Part shown: piece after piece, positions 10,561 to 22,616 of the stretch
How the letters are laid out: each line of letters opens with the position of its first letter
How positions within the stretch are numbered: the first letter of the stretch is position 1
Translations under genes and position numbers: made by a program
Notes under the pieces: generated by a model
Database searches by the model: none
Told to the model about the DNA's origin: nothing
What the model saw: the letters and a program-made list of their open reading frames with translations, nothing else
DNA from: Flectonema sp. DT1601
Lineage: Eukaryota > Euglenozoa > Diplonemea > Diplonemida > Diplonemidae
Length of the DNA stretch: 64,000 nt
Direction: 5' to 3'
Assembly: GCA_964019425.1 (NCBI GenBank)
Contig: OZ025820.1
Coordinates: 124,001 to 188,000, forward strand

Positions 10561-11339
10561 TATATCATAGATGGAAGTGCCCTACAATTTGGAGGGCGTG
10601 TAGGGCGCTTGTAGGGCGCTTTTAATATAAATATTATTTTGGAGGGCGCTTTTTTTTACTTTTTTTATTACTATAAGACAGCTAAGTTGACGGGGACTTA
10701 CACTGACGCACAAGTATTTTGACGCAGAAGCCAAAAAATTTTTTTTTGACATGCTTGGCAGTCTTTCGAAAAAAAAAAAGGGTGTCAAGGGGTTCGAACC
10801 TGAGACCTCCAGGTCATGGTTCGGAGGTGAACAATGGCAAAAACAATGGGCCACTCCTTGAGAGCTTCCGGGCCTGCTGCAATCCCTGAAGCTGAAACTC
10901 ATTTCAGTGGACGATGCATCCCAGATCTACAAGGAGCTGATTAGCCCGCAGAATGCACCGAGTCGAATATAAGGGATTCGAGGAGGGAGAGTGCGTTCTT
11001 GCTAACCTGTTAATAGGCCGGTCTTCACGGTACCGTGTGAGAAAAAAAAGAAGTTTACTGGTGGCAAGTAAACTGATATCCCAGAGACGCATTTGATCGG
11101 GCGAACCGGAGAAAAGTCAAATAAGATGCGATTCGACCCTCGCTGAGGGCAGGGGTGTGTCAAAATGAGCTCGGCATTATATTAAATTTAATTAAAAAAG
11201 CGCCCTACGCGCCCTCCAGCGCCCTATTTTGGCCCTATTTTGGCCCTACAATGGCCCTATTTTGGCCCTACAAATTTTTGTGGCTGATTTTCACCAGGCG
11301 CCCTCCAAATTTGGAGGGCACTTCCATCTATGATATATA
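10561..11339. mobile_element. 780 bp TIR element (GGAGGGC family), copy 1
   Basis: Begins tatatcatagatggaagtgc and ends with its inverted counterpart cacttccatctatgatata. Subterminal repeats of ggagggc or gccctat lie just inside both ends. The interior holds a reversed tRNA-like segment and a moderately GC-rich ~350 bp stretch with weak resemblance to small-subunit rRNA. No intact ORF. It abuts a pogo-like terminus on its right. Confidence 0.8.
10780..10855 (-). other. tRNA-like segment inside the 780 bp element, copy 1
   Basis: The minus strand contains a box-B-like ggttcgaacccc at the 3' side, an aggtct variable-region match and a loop with CAT (Met-like). A box-A-like tagcccattg is degenerate in this copy. 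A 7 bp stem gacctcc/ggaggtc pairs around the loop, which is not tRNA-like. Best read as a tRNA-derived remnant, not a working gene. Confidence 0.4.
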
Positions 11340-12235
11340 CCGTAATTATAAATATCATGGTGTATAAAAAGTCTCCAAATCAGCAAAAAATGGCCAAATC
11401 CACCATCTTTATTATATCCAAAGTTTTTTTAGTACAATCATTCACAGAAAACACTTAGCAAAATTCGGATTCCAGAAAAAAAAAATTTTTTTTTTTGACC
11501 TTTTTCTTTTGACTTTGGTACTAAATTATCGACATTTTGAACTGGTTAAAGTTCTACAGGCTGGTCTTGTGTACCAACCTGGTGGGGGATTGATAACTAA
11601 TGTTGAAGTTGCTTCCAGATACATATCAGGACAACATATCCACAAATAACGTTGTTGGTAGCTGGTTGCACACCAGTCTTAATGATGAATGATGTCAAAA
11701 TTCCTAAAAGCAGCAAGTAGTAGTCTAGACGAGGCCAACTACAACTAAGGAGTTCTTCTCCAATCGTTGTAATACACCGAGGTATGAGGTGCGGTATTAA
11801 GAAACATGAACTCATGTTCACAACTACAGACTTCAGGAGCTCGGGTGGATTTGCAGGATTGACAATACCTGCTTTTATAAAACCAGCCATGATAGTATTT
11901 TTCGTAATACTATCAAGGGCTGTCACTATCCACCCAATTTGCGACTTCGTTTTTGTGAGCTCCTTCATCCATTTTGACATGGGTTCGGATTCAGGAGCTC
12001 CCTTTGGACCCTTCCCTTTCGCAGCGCGCTAAAGTTTCTATCAGCTTTTTGCTTTGATTTTTTCAACTTTTCCTCCCGCTTGCGCATCTGCTCTGTCATC
12101 CACTCACCAAGAAAGCTTGATGCTTCTTTGAAGTTGGCCATGACAGTTAGATCCAGCGGCCGGAGATGAGAAGTCCATCCGCCTTGCATCAGCATAACCG
12201 TGATATTGGCTTCTTCAAATCGACAAAGGACTTCG
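11340..12235 (-). mobile_element. pogo-like DNA transposon, 3' half
   Basis: The terminus reads ccgtaattataaatatca and directly follows TA. The other half (26852-27720) ends in the matching inverted repeat ctgtaattataaatatca, followed by TA. The terminal inverted repeat is about 30 bp. The transposase C-terminal region lies within. The element breaks off at 12236, where M1 begins. Confidence 0.78.
11597..12234 (-). pseudogene. pogo/Tigger-like transposase, C-terminal part of the DDE domain
   Basis: The minus-strand frame from the M1 junction reads a stretch like FEEANITVMLMQGGW, then TSHLRPLDLTVMANFKEA. This corresponds to the DDE_1 family motif in which a cysteine- and proline-rich strand is followed by (L/H)xQPLDxxV and FK. 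Further on, WIVTALDSITKNTIMAGF and KAGI match the family's usual W...AWxxI...I..F.KAGI ending. The two parts are in different frames, shifted near 12000-12030, so it is a decayed gene. The N-terminal half, including the helix-turn-helix, is not here but lies at about 27000-27450. Function in the living family: cut-and-paste transposition at TA targets. Confidence 0.75.
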
Positions 12236-14142
12236 AGTTGAATTTCCAGGTGAGATTTGGACTGTTAGCTTTTGGCTAAGGCCCTCCCTGAAGAGCAAGA
12301 ACAAAAAAACTACTCACACCTGAAGAAAACATACACAAAGAACACACTGTAAGATGTGCGTGTATTTTGTGTTTGTCACAACAGGAGAGAAAAGAAAGAA
12401 TGTCAAGGTTGATCACCTTGCCTATCAACGCACAACATTGGTGGTCTCTACTAGACCCTGAGTGATCCCACTGGATCTCTCATCGTTCATAGTACCTATG
12501 TGAAGTTATAAAATCAAAGGTAAACTATGAACTACAAATGACTTAGCCTGTTATTATAATGCCACAGGCAGGCCCTGCATTCAGCAACTATCCAGCAGTG
12601 CTTGGATGTCCTGATCTTCTTCTAAAAAAAAGAAAGAAAAACAAAACTGTAGCTGGGATCACTCAGGATCAACAGACTACCAATGCTACCTGTTGTACTT
12701 GCTCACTATGGGGGGTGATGCCAAACACCCAGAAGTACTAAACTGCTTTCCTTCTTGCTGCCCAGGAGTTTCTGACCAGAACTAATAGAAAATAAAAAGT
12801 AGATGGGAAACAATAAAAAGTAAAATGGATATAACTGAAGTTAAACAAGACAAATGAAGTAACAGACCAGAACAGAAAGAGAATTGTAATAGAAGATTAC
12901 AAATAAAAAAATGCAAGTATCAACACATTATCAAGATACACCAGCAGCTAACAAACAACATAAAATTGAAGATCAGTTGCCAGAGTATTTCAACCATGGT
13001 AGAATACTCGCCCCTCTGGCAGGGATTATCCCAGACTTGTCCTTTAATCTAGTTGGACACCATGGCTTACAACCCTTCCAGAGGGAAGCACCATTATGAC
13101 TTCTATTTTTTTTCTTCAAGAAAATCATAAGGTGGGAACAAAGAAAAATGCTAAGAGGAACCCCTTATTAACACCTAAGACATCTAAACTGCAGCCCAGC
13201 TTATGCCCAATGCACTAACAGGTCATTCCCTCACACTCAGATCAAAAAATCAAAGTTCAGAGTGCATCTTAGCGTGAATGAGAGAATTTCCTCCCGCTTT
13301 TTTTGAACAAAAGGGATAGGAGAAGGGATAGAAAACGAACATAACAATAAGATTCTAAGTGAGAAACACTTAGCAGAAACACTTAGCAGCTTTTAAGGAG
13401 CTGAAAAGCAAAAAAAATATCTAAGTGAGAAACACTTAGTAGAATAAGAAATTTGGGAGAGGAATAGGGGCAGTGAACTTTTGGTTCAGGCCCTTCCCAT
13501 CGAACAGGACGAAGACTTCTAAAACCTGAGATGAACCAATTGAGTTGAAACAAACAAATAACAGAGACGCAACACATACCGGAACATCATCGCAAGCAAT
13601 GCTTCGGACCTCCGTCGACCTTCGTTCTTCCGGCGGCAAAGGGAAACAAGAAAGAACGGGCAATGAGACAAACCTGTTAGTTGGTGTTGTGTTGTTGTTA
13701 AAAACAAAAACATAAACGCCAGGAAGTTCGACAACGAAGACATCGACATCGATCGCTGCTCTGCAGATTTCCGGCGGGTGTTTGTCTACACTGTGTTTAT
13801 TGTTTGTTTTTTTCCCAAGGTTCAACCCTGGGAAGAGAAGTAAAAAATTCCGTCAGTGTTGGCCTTCCTGTTCGAAGGTGCGCACCAATGACGATAAATA
13901 GAGTGGGGGAAAGAAAACCTTTGATCCAACTGGATCCCTTCACAAGCTGACATTGCCATGTGAAGTTAAATATTCTGGCGATGCCAGCTCAGGCGACTTA
14001 GCCTGCTTTTTTCTTTAAATAAAAAAAATAAAAAGATACCAACAGGTGGGGTGATGGGTTGCGCCACTGCAATCCAGTCACAAAAAGAAACAAAGGTAAT
14101 CTCCAGGGTTCTCGACCCTTGGCTCTCCCTGCGCAAGCATCG
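12236..14142 (+). repeat. M1-M2 higher-order unit (1908 bp), copy 1
   Basis: M1 (12236-13444) begins gagttgaatttccag and ends in ctaagtg/cacttag hairpins. M2 (13445-14142) begins ataagaaatttgggagagg and ends ccctgcgcaagcat. The next unit starts at 14143, giving a period of about 1908 bp, seen again at 19665-21572. The two modules share a core: M1 has ggactgttagcttttggct then ggccct; M2 has gcagtgaacttttggttc then aggccctt. Confidence 0.88.
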
Positions 14143-14975
14143 AGTTGAATTTCCAGGTGAGATTTGGACTGTTAGCTTTTGGCTAAGGCCCTCCCTGAAG
14201 AGCAAGAACAAAAAAACTACTCACACCTGAAGAAAACATACACAAAGAACACACTGTAAGCTGTGTGTGTATTTTGTGTTTGTCACAACAGGAGAGAAAA
14301 GAAAGAATGTCAAGGTTGGTCACCTTGCCTATCAACGCACAACATTGGTGGTCTCTACTAGACCCTGAGTGATCCCACTGGATCTCTCATCGTTCATAGT
14401 ACCCTGTGTGAAGTTATAAAATCAAAGGTAAACTATGAACTACAAATGACTTAGCCTGTTATTATAATGCCACAGGCAGGCCCTGCATTCAGCAACTATC
14501 CAGCAGTGCTTGGATGTCCTGATCTTCTTCTAAAAAAAAGAAAGAAAAACAAAACTGTAGCTGGGATCACTCAGGATCAACAGACTACCAATGCTACCTG
14601 TTGTACTTGCTCACTATGGGGGGTGATGCCAAACACCCAGAAGTACTAAACTGCTTTCCTTCTTGCTGCCCAGGAGTTTCTGACCAGAACTAATAGAAAA
14701 TAAAAAGTAGATGGGAAACAATAAAAAGTAAAATGGATATAACTGAAGTTAAACAAGACATATGAAGTAACAGACCAGAACAGAAAGAGGATTGTAATAG
14801 AAGATTACAAATATAAAAAAATGCAAGTATCAACACATAATCAAGATACACCAGCAGCTAACAAACAACATAAAATTGAAGATCAGTTGCCAGAGTATTT
14901 CAACCATGGTAGAATACTCGCCCCTCTGGCAGGGATTATCCCAGACTTGTCCTTTAATTTAGTTGGACACCATGG
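14143..14975 (+). repeat. M1 module, partial
   Basis: Forward M1 that stops at gttggacaccatgg, where a LINE 3' end begins. The M1 copy ending at 26851 breaks at the same ccatgg, and both carry the variant cctttaatttag. Confidence 0.85.
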
Positions 14976-15186
14976 AGACCATTTACAATTAACAGTTGAC
15001 AATTAATCTGATTAACGTTATGATCTGACGGACATAAACATATCGACAAAATAATACAAATAAATAAATACTAATAGAAACTAGAACTTAGCAATCGTCA
15101 TCTAAAAAGATTCTTCTGCGATCATGAAAGTTCGTTGAGGTTGGAGTTCGCTTTTTTTTTTTTTTGATAAGCGCTCAAACCAATTA
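14976..15186 (-). mobile_element. 3' end fragment of a relative of the RLE LINE
   Basis: On the minus strand a short coding end reads RTPTSTNFHDRRRIFLDDDC then stop. It aligns with the C-terminus of the 1755-residue LINE protein (KRTPPSRYRYNRRRCSADD). The downstream 3' UTR (gtccgtcagatcataacg, then ttaattgtcaactgttaa, ending aatggtct) is also homologous. It therefore belongs to a diverged sister element, 5'-truncated as LINEs usually are. It defines the element's 3' terminus as aatggtct. Confidence 0.8.
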
Positions 15187-15540
15187 GAGTTGAATTTCCA
15201 GGTGAGATTTGGACTGTTAGCTTTTGGCTAAGGCCCGGGAGGGTGACGCTAAGCACCCGGGGGGTACGAAACAAACTTTCCCCCTGCTGTCCTGTTTGAA
15301 ATAAAAAAAAAAAAAAAAAAAAAAAAAACAAAGGGATAGAAGTAAACAGAATACATTACACCTCAACAGGTGACGCTAAACACCCAGGGGATACAAACCA
15401 AACTTTCCCCCTGTTGCCCTGTTTGAAATAAATTAAAAAAAGAACAAGAAAACAGAATACAATACTCAGCAATCAGACTCGTTCACTCGCTTCGCCAGAG
15501 CCGTTCGAGCCGATGCTCATGTAAAGTTACCTGTTTTCTT
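15187..15540 (-). repeat. M1 head stub joined to U monomers, reversed
   Basis: The first ~48 bp of M1 (to ggctaaggccc) are fused to reversed U sequence: gggtgacgctaagcaccc, a 26 A run, aggtgacgctaaacaccc, then the gagccgatgctcatg hairpin region. The frame here is an artefact of the A run. Confidence 0.75.
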
Positions 15541-16239
15541 TGAATTTCGATAAAGTGGGAAGTAACGGACTGGGAGCTTTTGGCTCCTGCCCTATTCCCG
15601 ATGTAAACTTTCTTTTTATTTTTTTTTTTTTTAACAGGCCCAAAGGGCGACAATGATGGTTGCTGACCAAGGAATAATATTCAAATGAATTTTCGTTTCA
15701 AAGAAACGAACAGAATTAAGAGAGAGGTAGAGAAAAAAAAAAAAAAAAAGAAAGAATAGAAAAAAAATATGAAGAGGAAATAATCAAACATGAAAAAAAA
15801 AAAAAAAAATAAAATAAAATATAAATAAAAAACGTTGTACTGCAACTGGAAATATTACTGCGCGGAAAAAACCGCACTAATTTCCAAATCTGCAAAAAAC
15901 CGCACTAATTTTTCCACGCAGTAATATTTCCACCGCACTAATATTTCTGCTCAGAAGTGATTTTTTCTCCAGCTGCATTTTTCTGCTGGTGCCTTACACA
16001 GCAAAAAAGCAACCAAGTTTTTTTCTGCCACCAAGTGGAAAAAACCGCACTAATTTTTTCTCAAAAAAACTGCACTAATTTTTCCGCGCAGTAATATTTC
16101 CCCGCAGTAATTATTCAGCGCAGTAATATTTCCAGTTGCAGTATGAAAAAGGAAAAAAAGAAAAAAAAAAGACCAGAAAAGGAAAGAGAAAATGAAAAGG
16201 TATAATATTATTGTGGGGATATGAGGATAGCAGGGAGAT

Positions 16240-16274
<35 letters not shown>

Positions 16275-16333
16275 TTATTATTAAAAAAAAGGAAACAATC
16301 AGTTTAGCGTCTCGATCAGGACGGAAAATAGAA
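15541..16333 (+). repeat. F3 module with MITE-A inserted, then a satellite stub
   Basis: Starts tgaatttcgataaagtggga and aacggactgggagctttt. It has T and A runs, a self-complementary tttcgtttcaaagaaacgaa, and ends in atgctctttt plus a satellite stub with gtctcgatcaggac. MITE-A interrupts it at 15840-16141. Uninterrupted F3 at 29620 reads acgttgtatgaaaaagg, the empty site. Confidence 0.85.
15840..16141. mobile_element. MITE-A copy 2, 302 bp
   Basis: Same 302 bp length and termini as copy 1, with TA on both sides (15838-15839 and 16142-16143) in F3. Its different flank from copy 1 shows an independent insertion. It was later carried into a segmental duplicate at 23270. Confidence 0.9.
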
Positions 16334-17240
16334 CAAATTAAAAAAAATAAAATAAAAATAAAGTATACAAACCAAACTTTCCCTGGAATACAATACCTAA
16401 CAATCAGTGCGTTCACTGGCCTTAGGGCTGTTCGGACTTATGCTTTGGACTGTTCCCTTGCAGAAAAAAAAAAGTAAAATAAACCAACTTTGGGACATTA
16501 GAAAAGCATAAAATAAAAGTTGCTACAACCAAAAGACAACTGCAAAAAATAAGGTTTTTGTAGGGGAGCTACAATGTAGCAATAATGTCACACAGTCATG
16601 TGGCAAGCTGAATAAGAAATTTGGGAGAGGAATAGGGGCAGTGAACTTTTGGTTCAGGCCCTTCCCATCGAACAGGACGAAGACTTCTAAAACCTGAGAT
16701 GAACCAATTGAGTTGAAACAAACAAATAACAGAGACGCAACACATACCGGAACATCATCGCAAGCAATGCTTCGGACCTCCGTCGACCTTCGTTCTTCCG
16801 GCGGCAAAGGGAAACAAGAAAGAACGGGCAATGAGACAAACCTGTTAGTTGGTGTTGTGTTGTTGTTAAAAACAAAAACATAAACGCCAGGAAGTTCGAC
16901 AACGAAGACATCGACATCGATCGTTGCTCTGCAGATTTCCGGCGGGTGTTTGTCTACACTGTGTTTATTGTTTGTTTTTTTCCCAAGGTTCAACCCTGGG
17001 AAGAGAAGTAAAAAATTCCGTCAGTGTTGGCCTTCCTGTTCGAAGGTGCGCACCAATGACGATAAATAGAGTGGGGGGGGAGAAAACCTTTGATCCAACT
17101 GGATCCCTTCACGAGCTGACATTGCCATGTGAAGTTAAATATTCTGGCGATGCCAGCTCAGGCGACTTAGCCTGCTTTTTTCTTTAAATAAAAAAAATAA
17201 AAAGATACCAACAGGTGGGGTGATGGGTTGCGCCACTGCA
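16334..17240 (-). repeat. U module, reversed
   Basis: Reverse complement of the U unit, circularly permuted: the aatacctaacaatcagtgcg part first, then the tail, then reversed-U M2 from aataagaaatttgggagagg to gcgccactgcaa. This is the order expected from a tandem U array on the other strand. Confidence 0.82.
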
Positions 17241-17389
17241 AGAAACAATTTGTAGCTAATTAAGCTGAAAATAAAAAAATAAAAAAATTCTAAGTGAGAA
17301 ATACTTAGCAACTTTTAGAACAAATATTTCAGTAAATAACCTGTAATGATTAAACCATTACAAGTTTGATGCCAAAACTGACAAAGACT
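17241..17389 (+). repeat. M1 spacer
   Basis: AT-rich ~150 bp stretch with a ctaagtgagaaatacttag hairpin and cctgtaatgattaaaccatt, which folds on itself. Recurs at 25876-26026, 28568-28690 and, reversed, at about 60440-60590, always beside an M1 head. Confidence 0.75.
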
Positions 17390-18966
17390 GAGTTGAATTT
17401 CCAGGTGAGATTTGGACTGTTAGCTTTTGGCTAAGGCCCTCCCTGAAGAGCAAGAACAAAAAAACTACTCACACCTGAAGAAAACATACACAAAGAACAC
17501 ACTGTAAGATGTGCGTGTATTTTGTGTTTGTCACAACAGGAGAGAAAAGAAAGAATGTCAAGGTTGATCACCTTGCCTATCAACGCACAACATTGGTGGT
17601 CTCTACTAGACCCTGAGTGATCCCACTGGATCTCTCATCGTTCATAGTACCTATGTGAAGTTATAAAATCAAAGGTAAACTATGAACTACAAATGACTTA
17701 GCCTGTTATTATAATGCCACAGGCAGGCCCTGCATTCAGCAACTATCCAGCAGTGCTTGGATGTCCTGATCTTCTTCTAAAAAAAAGAAAGAAAAACAAA
17801 ACTGTAGCTGGGATCACTCAGGATCAACAGACTACCAATGCTACCTGTTGTACTTGCTCACTATGGGGGGTGATGCCAAACACCCAGAAGTACTAAACTG
17901 CTTTCCTTCTTGCTGCCCAGGAGTTTCTGACCAGAACTAATAGAAAATAAAAAGTAGATGGGAAACAATAAAAAGTAAAATGGATATAACTGAAGTTAAA
18001 CAAGACAAATGAAGTAACAGACCAGAACAGAAAGAGAATTGTAATAGAAGATTACAAATAAAAAAATGCAAGTATCAACACATTATCAAGATACACCAGC
18101 AGCTAACAAACAACATAAAATTGAAGATCAGTTGCCAGAGTATTTCAACCATGGTAGAATACTCGCCCCTCTGGCAGGGATTATCCCAGACTTGTCCTTT
18201 AATCTAGTTGGACACCATGGCTTACAACCCTTCCAGAGGGAAGCACCATTATGACTTCTATTTTTTTTCTTCAAGAAAATCATAAGGTGGGAACAAAGAA
18301 AAATGCTAAGAGGAACCCCTTATTAACACCTAAGACATCTAAACTGCAGCCCAGCTTATGCCCAATGCACTAACAGGTCATTCCCTCACACTCAGATAAA
18401 AAAATCAAAGTTCAGAGTGCATCTTAGCGTGAATGAGAGAATTTCCTCCCGCTTTTTTTGAACAAAAGGGATAGGAGAAGGGATAGAAAACGAACATAAC
18501 AATAAGATTCTAAGTGAGAAACAATAATATTATACCTTTTCATTTTCTCTTTCCTTTTCTGGTCTTTTTTTTTTCTTTTTTTCCTTTTTCATACAACGTT
18601 TTTTATTTATATTTTATTTTTTTTTTTTTTTTTCATGTTTGATTATTTCCTCTTCATATTTTTTTTCTATTCTTTCTTTTTTTTTTTTTTTTTTTTTTTC
18701 TCTACCTCTCTCTTAATTCTGTTCGTTTCTTTGAAACGAAAATTCATTTGAATATTATTCCTTGGTCAGCAACCATCATTGTCGCCCTTTGGGCCTGTTA
18801 AAAAAAAAAAAAAAATAAAAAGAAAGTTTACGTCGGGAATAGGGCAGGAGCCAAAAGCTCCCAGTCCGTTACTTCCCACTTATCGAAATTCTTAGCAGAA
18901 ACACTTAGCAGCTTTTAAGGAGCTGAAAAGCAAAAAAAATATCTAAGTGAGAAACACTTAGTAGAA
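17390..18966 (+). repeat. M1 module interrupted by a reversed F3
   Basis: Full M1 in which F3 (18525-18893, reversed, from aataatattataccttttc to cttatcgaaattc) breaks the tail hairpin region. M1 on either side is contiguous in other copies (gtgagaaac then acttagcag). This F3 insertion explains why the copy is ~370 bp longer than its paralogues. Confidence 0.82.
18525..18893 (-). repeat. F3 module inserted in M1
   Basis: A bounded F3 copy (~369 bp) within M1, showing that F3 can move or be copied as a unit. It contains gggaatagggcaggagcc and the tttcgtttctttgaaacgaa self-complement. No clear inverted termini or target duplication was found. Confidence 0.65.
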
Positions 18967-19664
18967 TAAGAAATTTGGGAGAGGAATAGGGGCAGTGAAC
19001 TTTTGGTTCAGGCCCTTCCCATCGAACAGGACGAAGACTTCTAAAACCTGAGATGAACCAATTGAGTTGAAACAAACAAATAACAGAGACGCAACACATA
19101 CCGGAACATCATCGCAAGCAATGCTTCGGACCTCCGTCGACCTTCGTTCTTCCGGCGGCAAAGGGAAACAAGAAAGAACGGGCAATGAGACAAACCTGTT
19201 AGTTGGTGTTGTGTTGTTGTTAAAAACAAAAACATAAACGCCAGGAAGTTCGACAACGAAGACATCGACATCGATCGCTGCTCTGCAGATTTCCGGCGGG
19301 TGTTTGTCTACACTGTGTTTATTGTTTGTTTTTTTCCCAAGGTTCAACCCTGGGAAGAGAAGTAAAAAATTCCGTCAGTGTTGGCCTTCCTGTTCGAAGG
19401 TGCGCACCAATGACGATAAATAGAGTGGGGGAAAGAAAACCTTTGATCCAACTGGATCCCTTCACAAGCTGACATTGCCATGTGAAGTTAAATATTCTGG
19501 CGATGCCAGCTCAGGCGACTTAGCCTGCTTTTTTCTTTAAATAAAAAAAATAAAAAGATACCAACAGGTGGGGTGATGGGTTGCGCCACTGCAATCCAGT
19601 CACAAAAAGAAACAAAGGTAATCTCCAGGGTTCTCGACCCTTGGCTCTCCCTGCGCAAGCATCG
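18967..19664 (+). repeat. M2 module
   Basis: Same ~700 bp M2 as at 13445-14142, ending ccctgcgcaagcat. It contains a box-B-like ggttcaaccctgg and ggaaggccaacactgacgg in reverse. The 129-residue frame over it recurs in every copy alongside a second overlapping frame; neither resembles a known protein. Confidence 0.83.
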
Positions 19665-22405
19665 AGTTGAATTTCCAGGTGAGATTTGGACTGTTAGCTT
19701 TTGGCTAAGGCCCTCCCTGAAGAGCAAGAACAAAAAAACTACTCACACCTGAAGAAAACATACACAAAGAACACACTGTAAGCTGTGTGTGTATTTTGTG
19801 TTTGTCACAACAGGAGAGAAAAGAAAGAATGTCAAGGTTGGTCACCTTGCCTATCAACGCACAACATTGGTGGTCTCTACTAGACCCTGAGTGATCCCAC
19901 TGGATCTCTCATCGTTCATAGTACCCTGTGTGAAGTTATAAAATCAAAGGTAAACTATGAACTACAAATGACTTAGCCTGTTATTATAATGCCACAGGCA
20001 GGCCCTGCATTCAGCAACTATCCAGCAGTGCTTGGATGTCCTGATCTTCTTCTAAAAAAAAGAAAGAAAAACAAAACTGTAGCTGGGATCACTCAGGATC
20101 AACAGACTACCAATGCTACCTGTTGTACTTGCTCACTATGGGGGGTGATGCCAAACACCCAGAAGTACTAAACTGCTTTCCTTCTTGCTGCCCAGGAGTT
20201 TCTGACCAGAACTAATAGAAAATAAAAAGTAGATGGGAAACAATAAAAAGTAAAATGGATATAACTGAAGTTAAACAAGACAAATGAAGTAACAGACCAG
20301 AACAGAAAGAGAATTGTAATAGAAGATTACAAATAAAAAAATGCAAGTATCAACACATTATCAAGATACACCAGCAGCTAACAAACAACATAAAATTGAA
20401 GATCAGTTGCCAGAGTATTTCAACCATGGTAGAATACTCGCCCCTCTGGCAGGGATTATCCCAGACTTGTCCTTTAATCTAGTTGGACACCATGGCTTAC
20501 AACCCTTCCAGAGGGAAGCACCATTATGACTTCTATTTTTTTTCTTCAAGAAAATCATAAGGTGGGAACAAAGAAAAATGCTAAGAGGAACCCCTTATTA
20601 ACACCTAAGACATCTAAACTGCAGCCCAGCTTATGCCCAATGCACTAACAGGTCATTCCCTCACACTCAGATCAAAAAATCAAAGTTCAGAGTGCATCTT
20701 AGCGTGAATGAGAGAATTTCCTCCCGCTTTTTTTGAACAAAAGGGATAGGAGAAGGGATAGAAAACGAACATAACAATAAGATTCTAAGTGAGAAACACT
20801 TAGCAGAAACACTTAGCAGCTTTTAAGGAGCTGAAAAGCAAAAAAAATATCTAAGTGAGAAACACTTAGTAGAATAAGAAATTTGGGAGAGGAATAGGGG
20901 CAGTGAACTTTTGGTTCAGGCCCTTCCCATCGAACAGGACGAAGACTTCTAAAACCTGAGATGAACCAATTGAGTTGAAACAAACAAATAACAGAGACGC
21001 AACACATACCGGAACATCATCGCAAGCAATGCTTCGGACCTCCGTCGACCTTCGTTCTTCCGGCGGCAAAGGGAAACAAGAAAGAACGGGCAATGAGACA
21101 AACCTGTTAGTTGGTGTTGTGTTGTTGTTAAAAACAAAAACATAAACGCCAGGAAGTTCGACAACGAAGACATCGACATCGATCGCTGCTCTGCAGATTT
21201 CCGGCGGGTGTTTGTCTACACTGTGTTTATTGTTTGTTTTTTTCCCAAGGTTCAACCCTGGGAAGAGAAGTAAAAAATTCCGTCAGTGTTGGCCTTCCTG
21301 TTCGAAGGTGCGCACCAATGACGATAAATAGAGTGGGGGAAAGAAAACCTTTGATCCAACTGGATCCCTTCACAAGCTGACATTGCCATGTGAAGTTAAA
21401 TATTCTGGCGATGCCAGCTCAGGCGACTTAGCCTGCTTTTTTCTTTAAATAAAAAAAATAAAAAGATACCAACAGGTGGGGTGATGGGTTGCGCCACTGC
21501 AATCCAGTCACAAAAAGAAACAAAGGTAATCTCCAGGGTTCTCGACCCTTGGCTCTCCCTGCGCAAGCATCGAGTTGAATTTCCAGGTGAGATTTGGACT
21601 GTTAGCTTTTGGCTAAGGCCCTCCCTGAAGAGCAAGAACAAAAAAACTACTCACACCTGAAGAAAACATACACAAAGAACACACTGTAAGCTGTGTGTGT
21701 ATTTTGTGTTTGTCACAACAGGAGAGAAAAGAAAGAATGTCAAGGTTGGTCACCTTGCCTATCAACGCACAACATTGGTGGTCTCTACTAGACCCTGAGT
21801 GATCCCACTGGATCTCTCATCGTTCATAGTACCCTGTGTGAAGTTATAAAATCAAAGGTAAACTATGAACTACAAATGACTTAGCCTGTTATTATAATGC
21901 CACAGGCAGGCCCTGCATTCAGCAACTATCCAGCAGTGCTTGGATGTCCTGATCTTCTTCTAAAAAAAAGAAAGAAAAACAAAACTGTAGCTGGGATCAC
22001 TCAGGATCAACAGACTACCAATGCTACCTGTTGTACTTGCTCACTATGGGGGGTGATGCCAAACACCCAGAAGTACTAAACTGCTTTCCTTCTTGCTGCC
22101 CAGGAGTTTCTGACCAGAACTAATAGAAAATAAAAAGTAGATGGGAAACAATAAAAAGTAAAATGGATATAACTGAAGTTAAACAAGACATATGAAGTAA
22201 CAGACCAGAACAGAAAGAGGATTGTAATAGAAGATTACAAATATAAAAAAATGCAAGTATCAACACATAATCAAGATACACCAGCAGCTAACAAACAACA
22301 TAAAATTGAAGATCAGTTGCCAGAGTATTTCAACCATGGTAGAATACTCGCCCCTCTGGCAGGGATTATCCCAGACTTGTCCTTTAATTTAGTTGGACAC
22401 CATGG
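19665..22405 (+). repeat. M1-M2 higher-order unit copy 2 and following partial M1
   Basis: M1 19665-20874, M2 20875-21572, partial M1 21573-22405. The whole block is the same as 12236-14975 at an offset of 7430 bp, down to the same breakpoints. It is part of the segmental duplication that runs to about 24399. Confidence 0.87.
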
Positions 22406-22616
22406 AGACCATTTACAATTAACAGTTGACAATTAATCTGATTAACGTTATGATCTGACGGACATAAACATATCGACAAAATAATACAAATAAATAAATA
22501 CTAATAGAAACTAGAACTTAGCAATCGTCATCTAAAAAGATTCTTCTGCGATCATGAAAGTTCGTTGAGGTTGGAGTTCGCTTTTTTTTTTTTTTGATAA
22601 GCGCTCAAACCAATTA
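22406..22616 (-). mobile_element. RLE LINE 3' end fragment, duplicate
   Basis: Same sequence as 14976-15186 at +7430 bp, with the same breakpoints against M1. It is a duplicate of that fragment, not a second insertion. Confidence 0.8.

Noticed and set aside
12236-12260. M1 start as an intron donor (ccaggtgag)
   Set aside because: No exon-like sequence precedes it and there is no matching acceptor or reading frame across M1.
12559-12741. 60-75 residue frames in every M1 copy (starting MPQAGPAFSNYP or MQVSTHY)
   Set aside because: Short, ended by repeat junctions, present in all M1 copies with no sign of coding constraint. Treated as repeat sequence.
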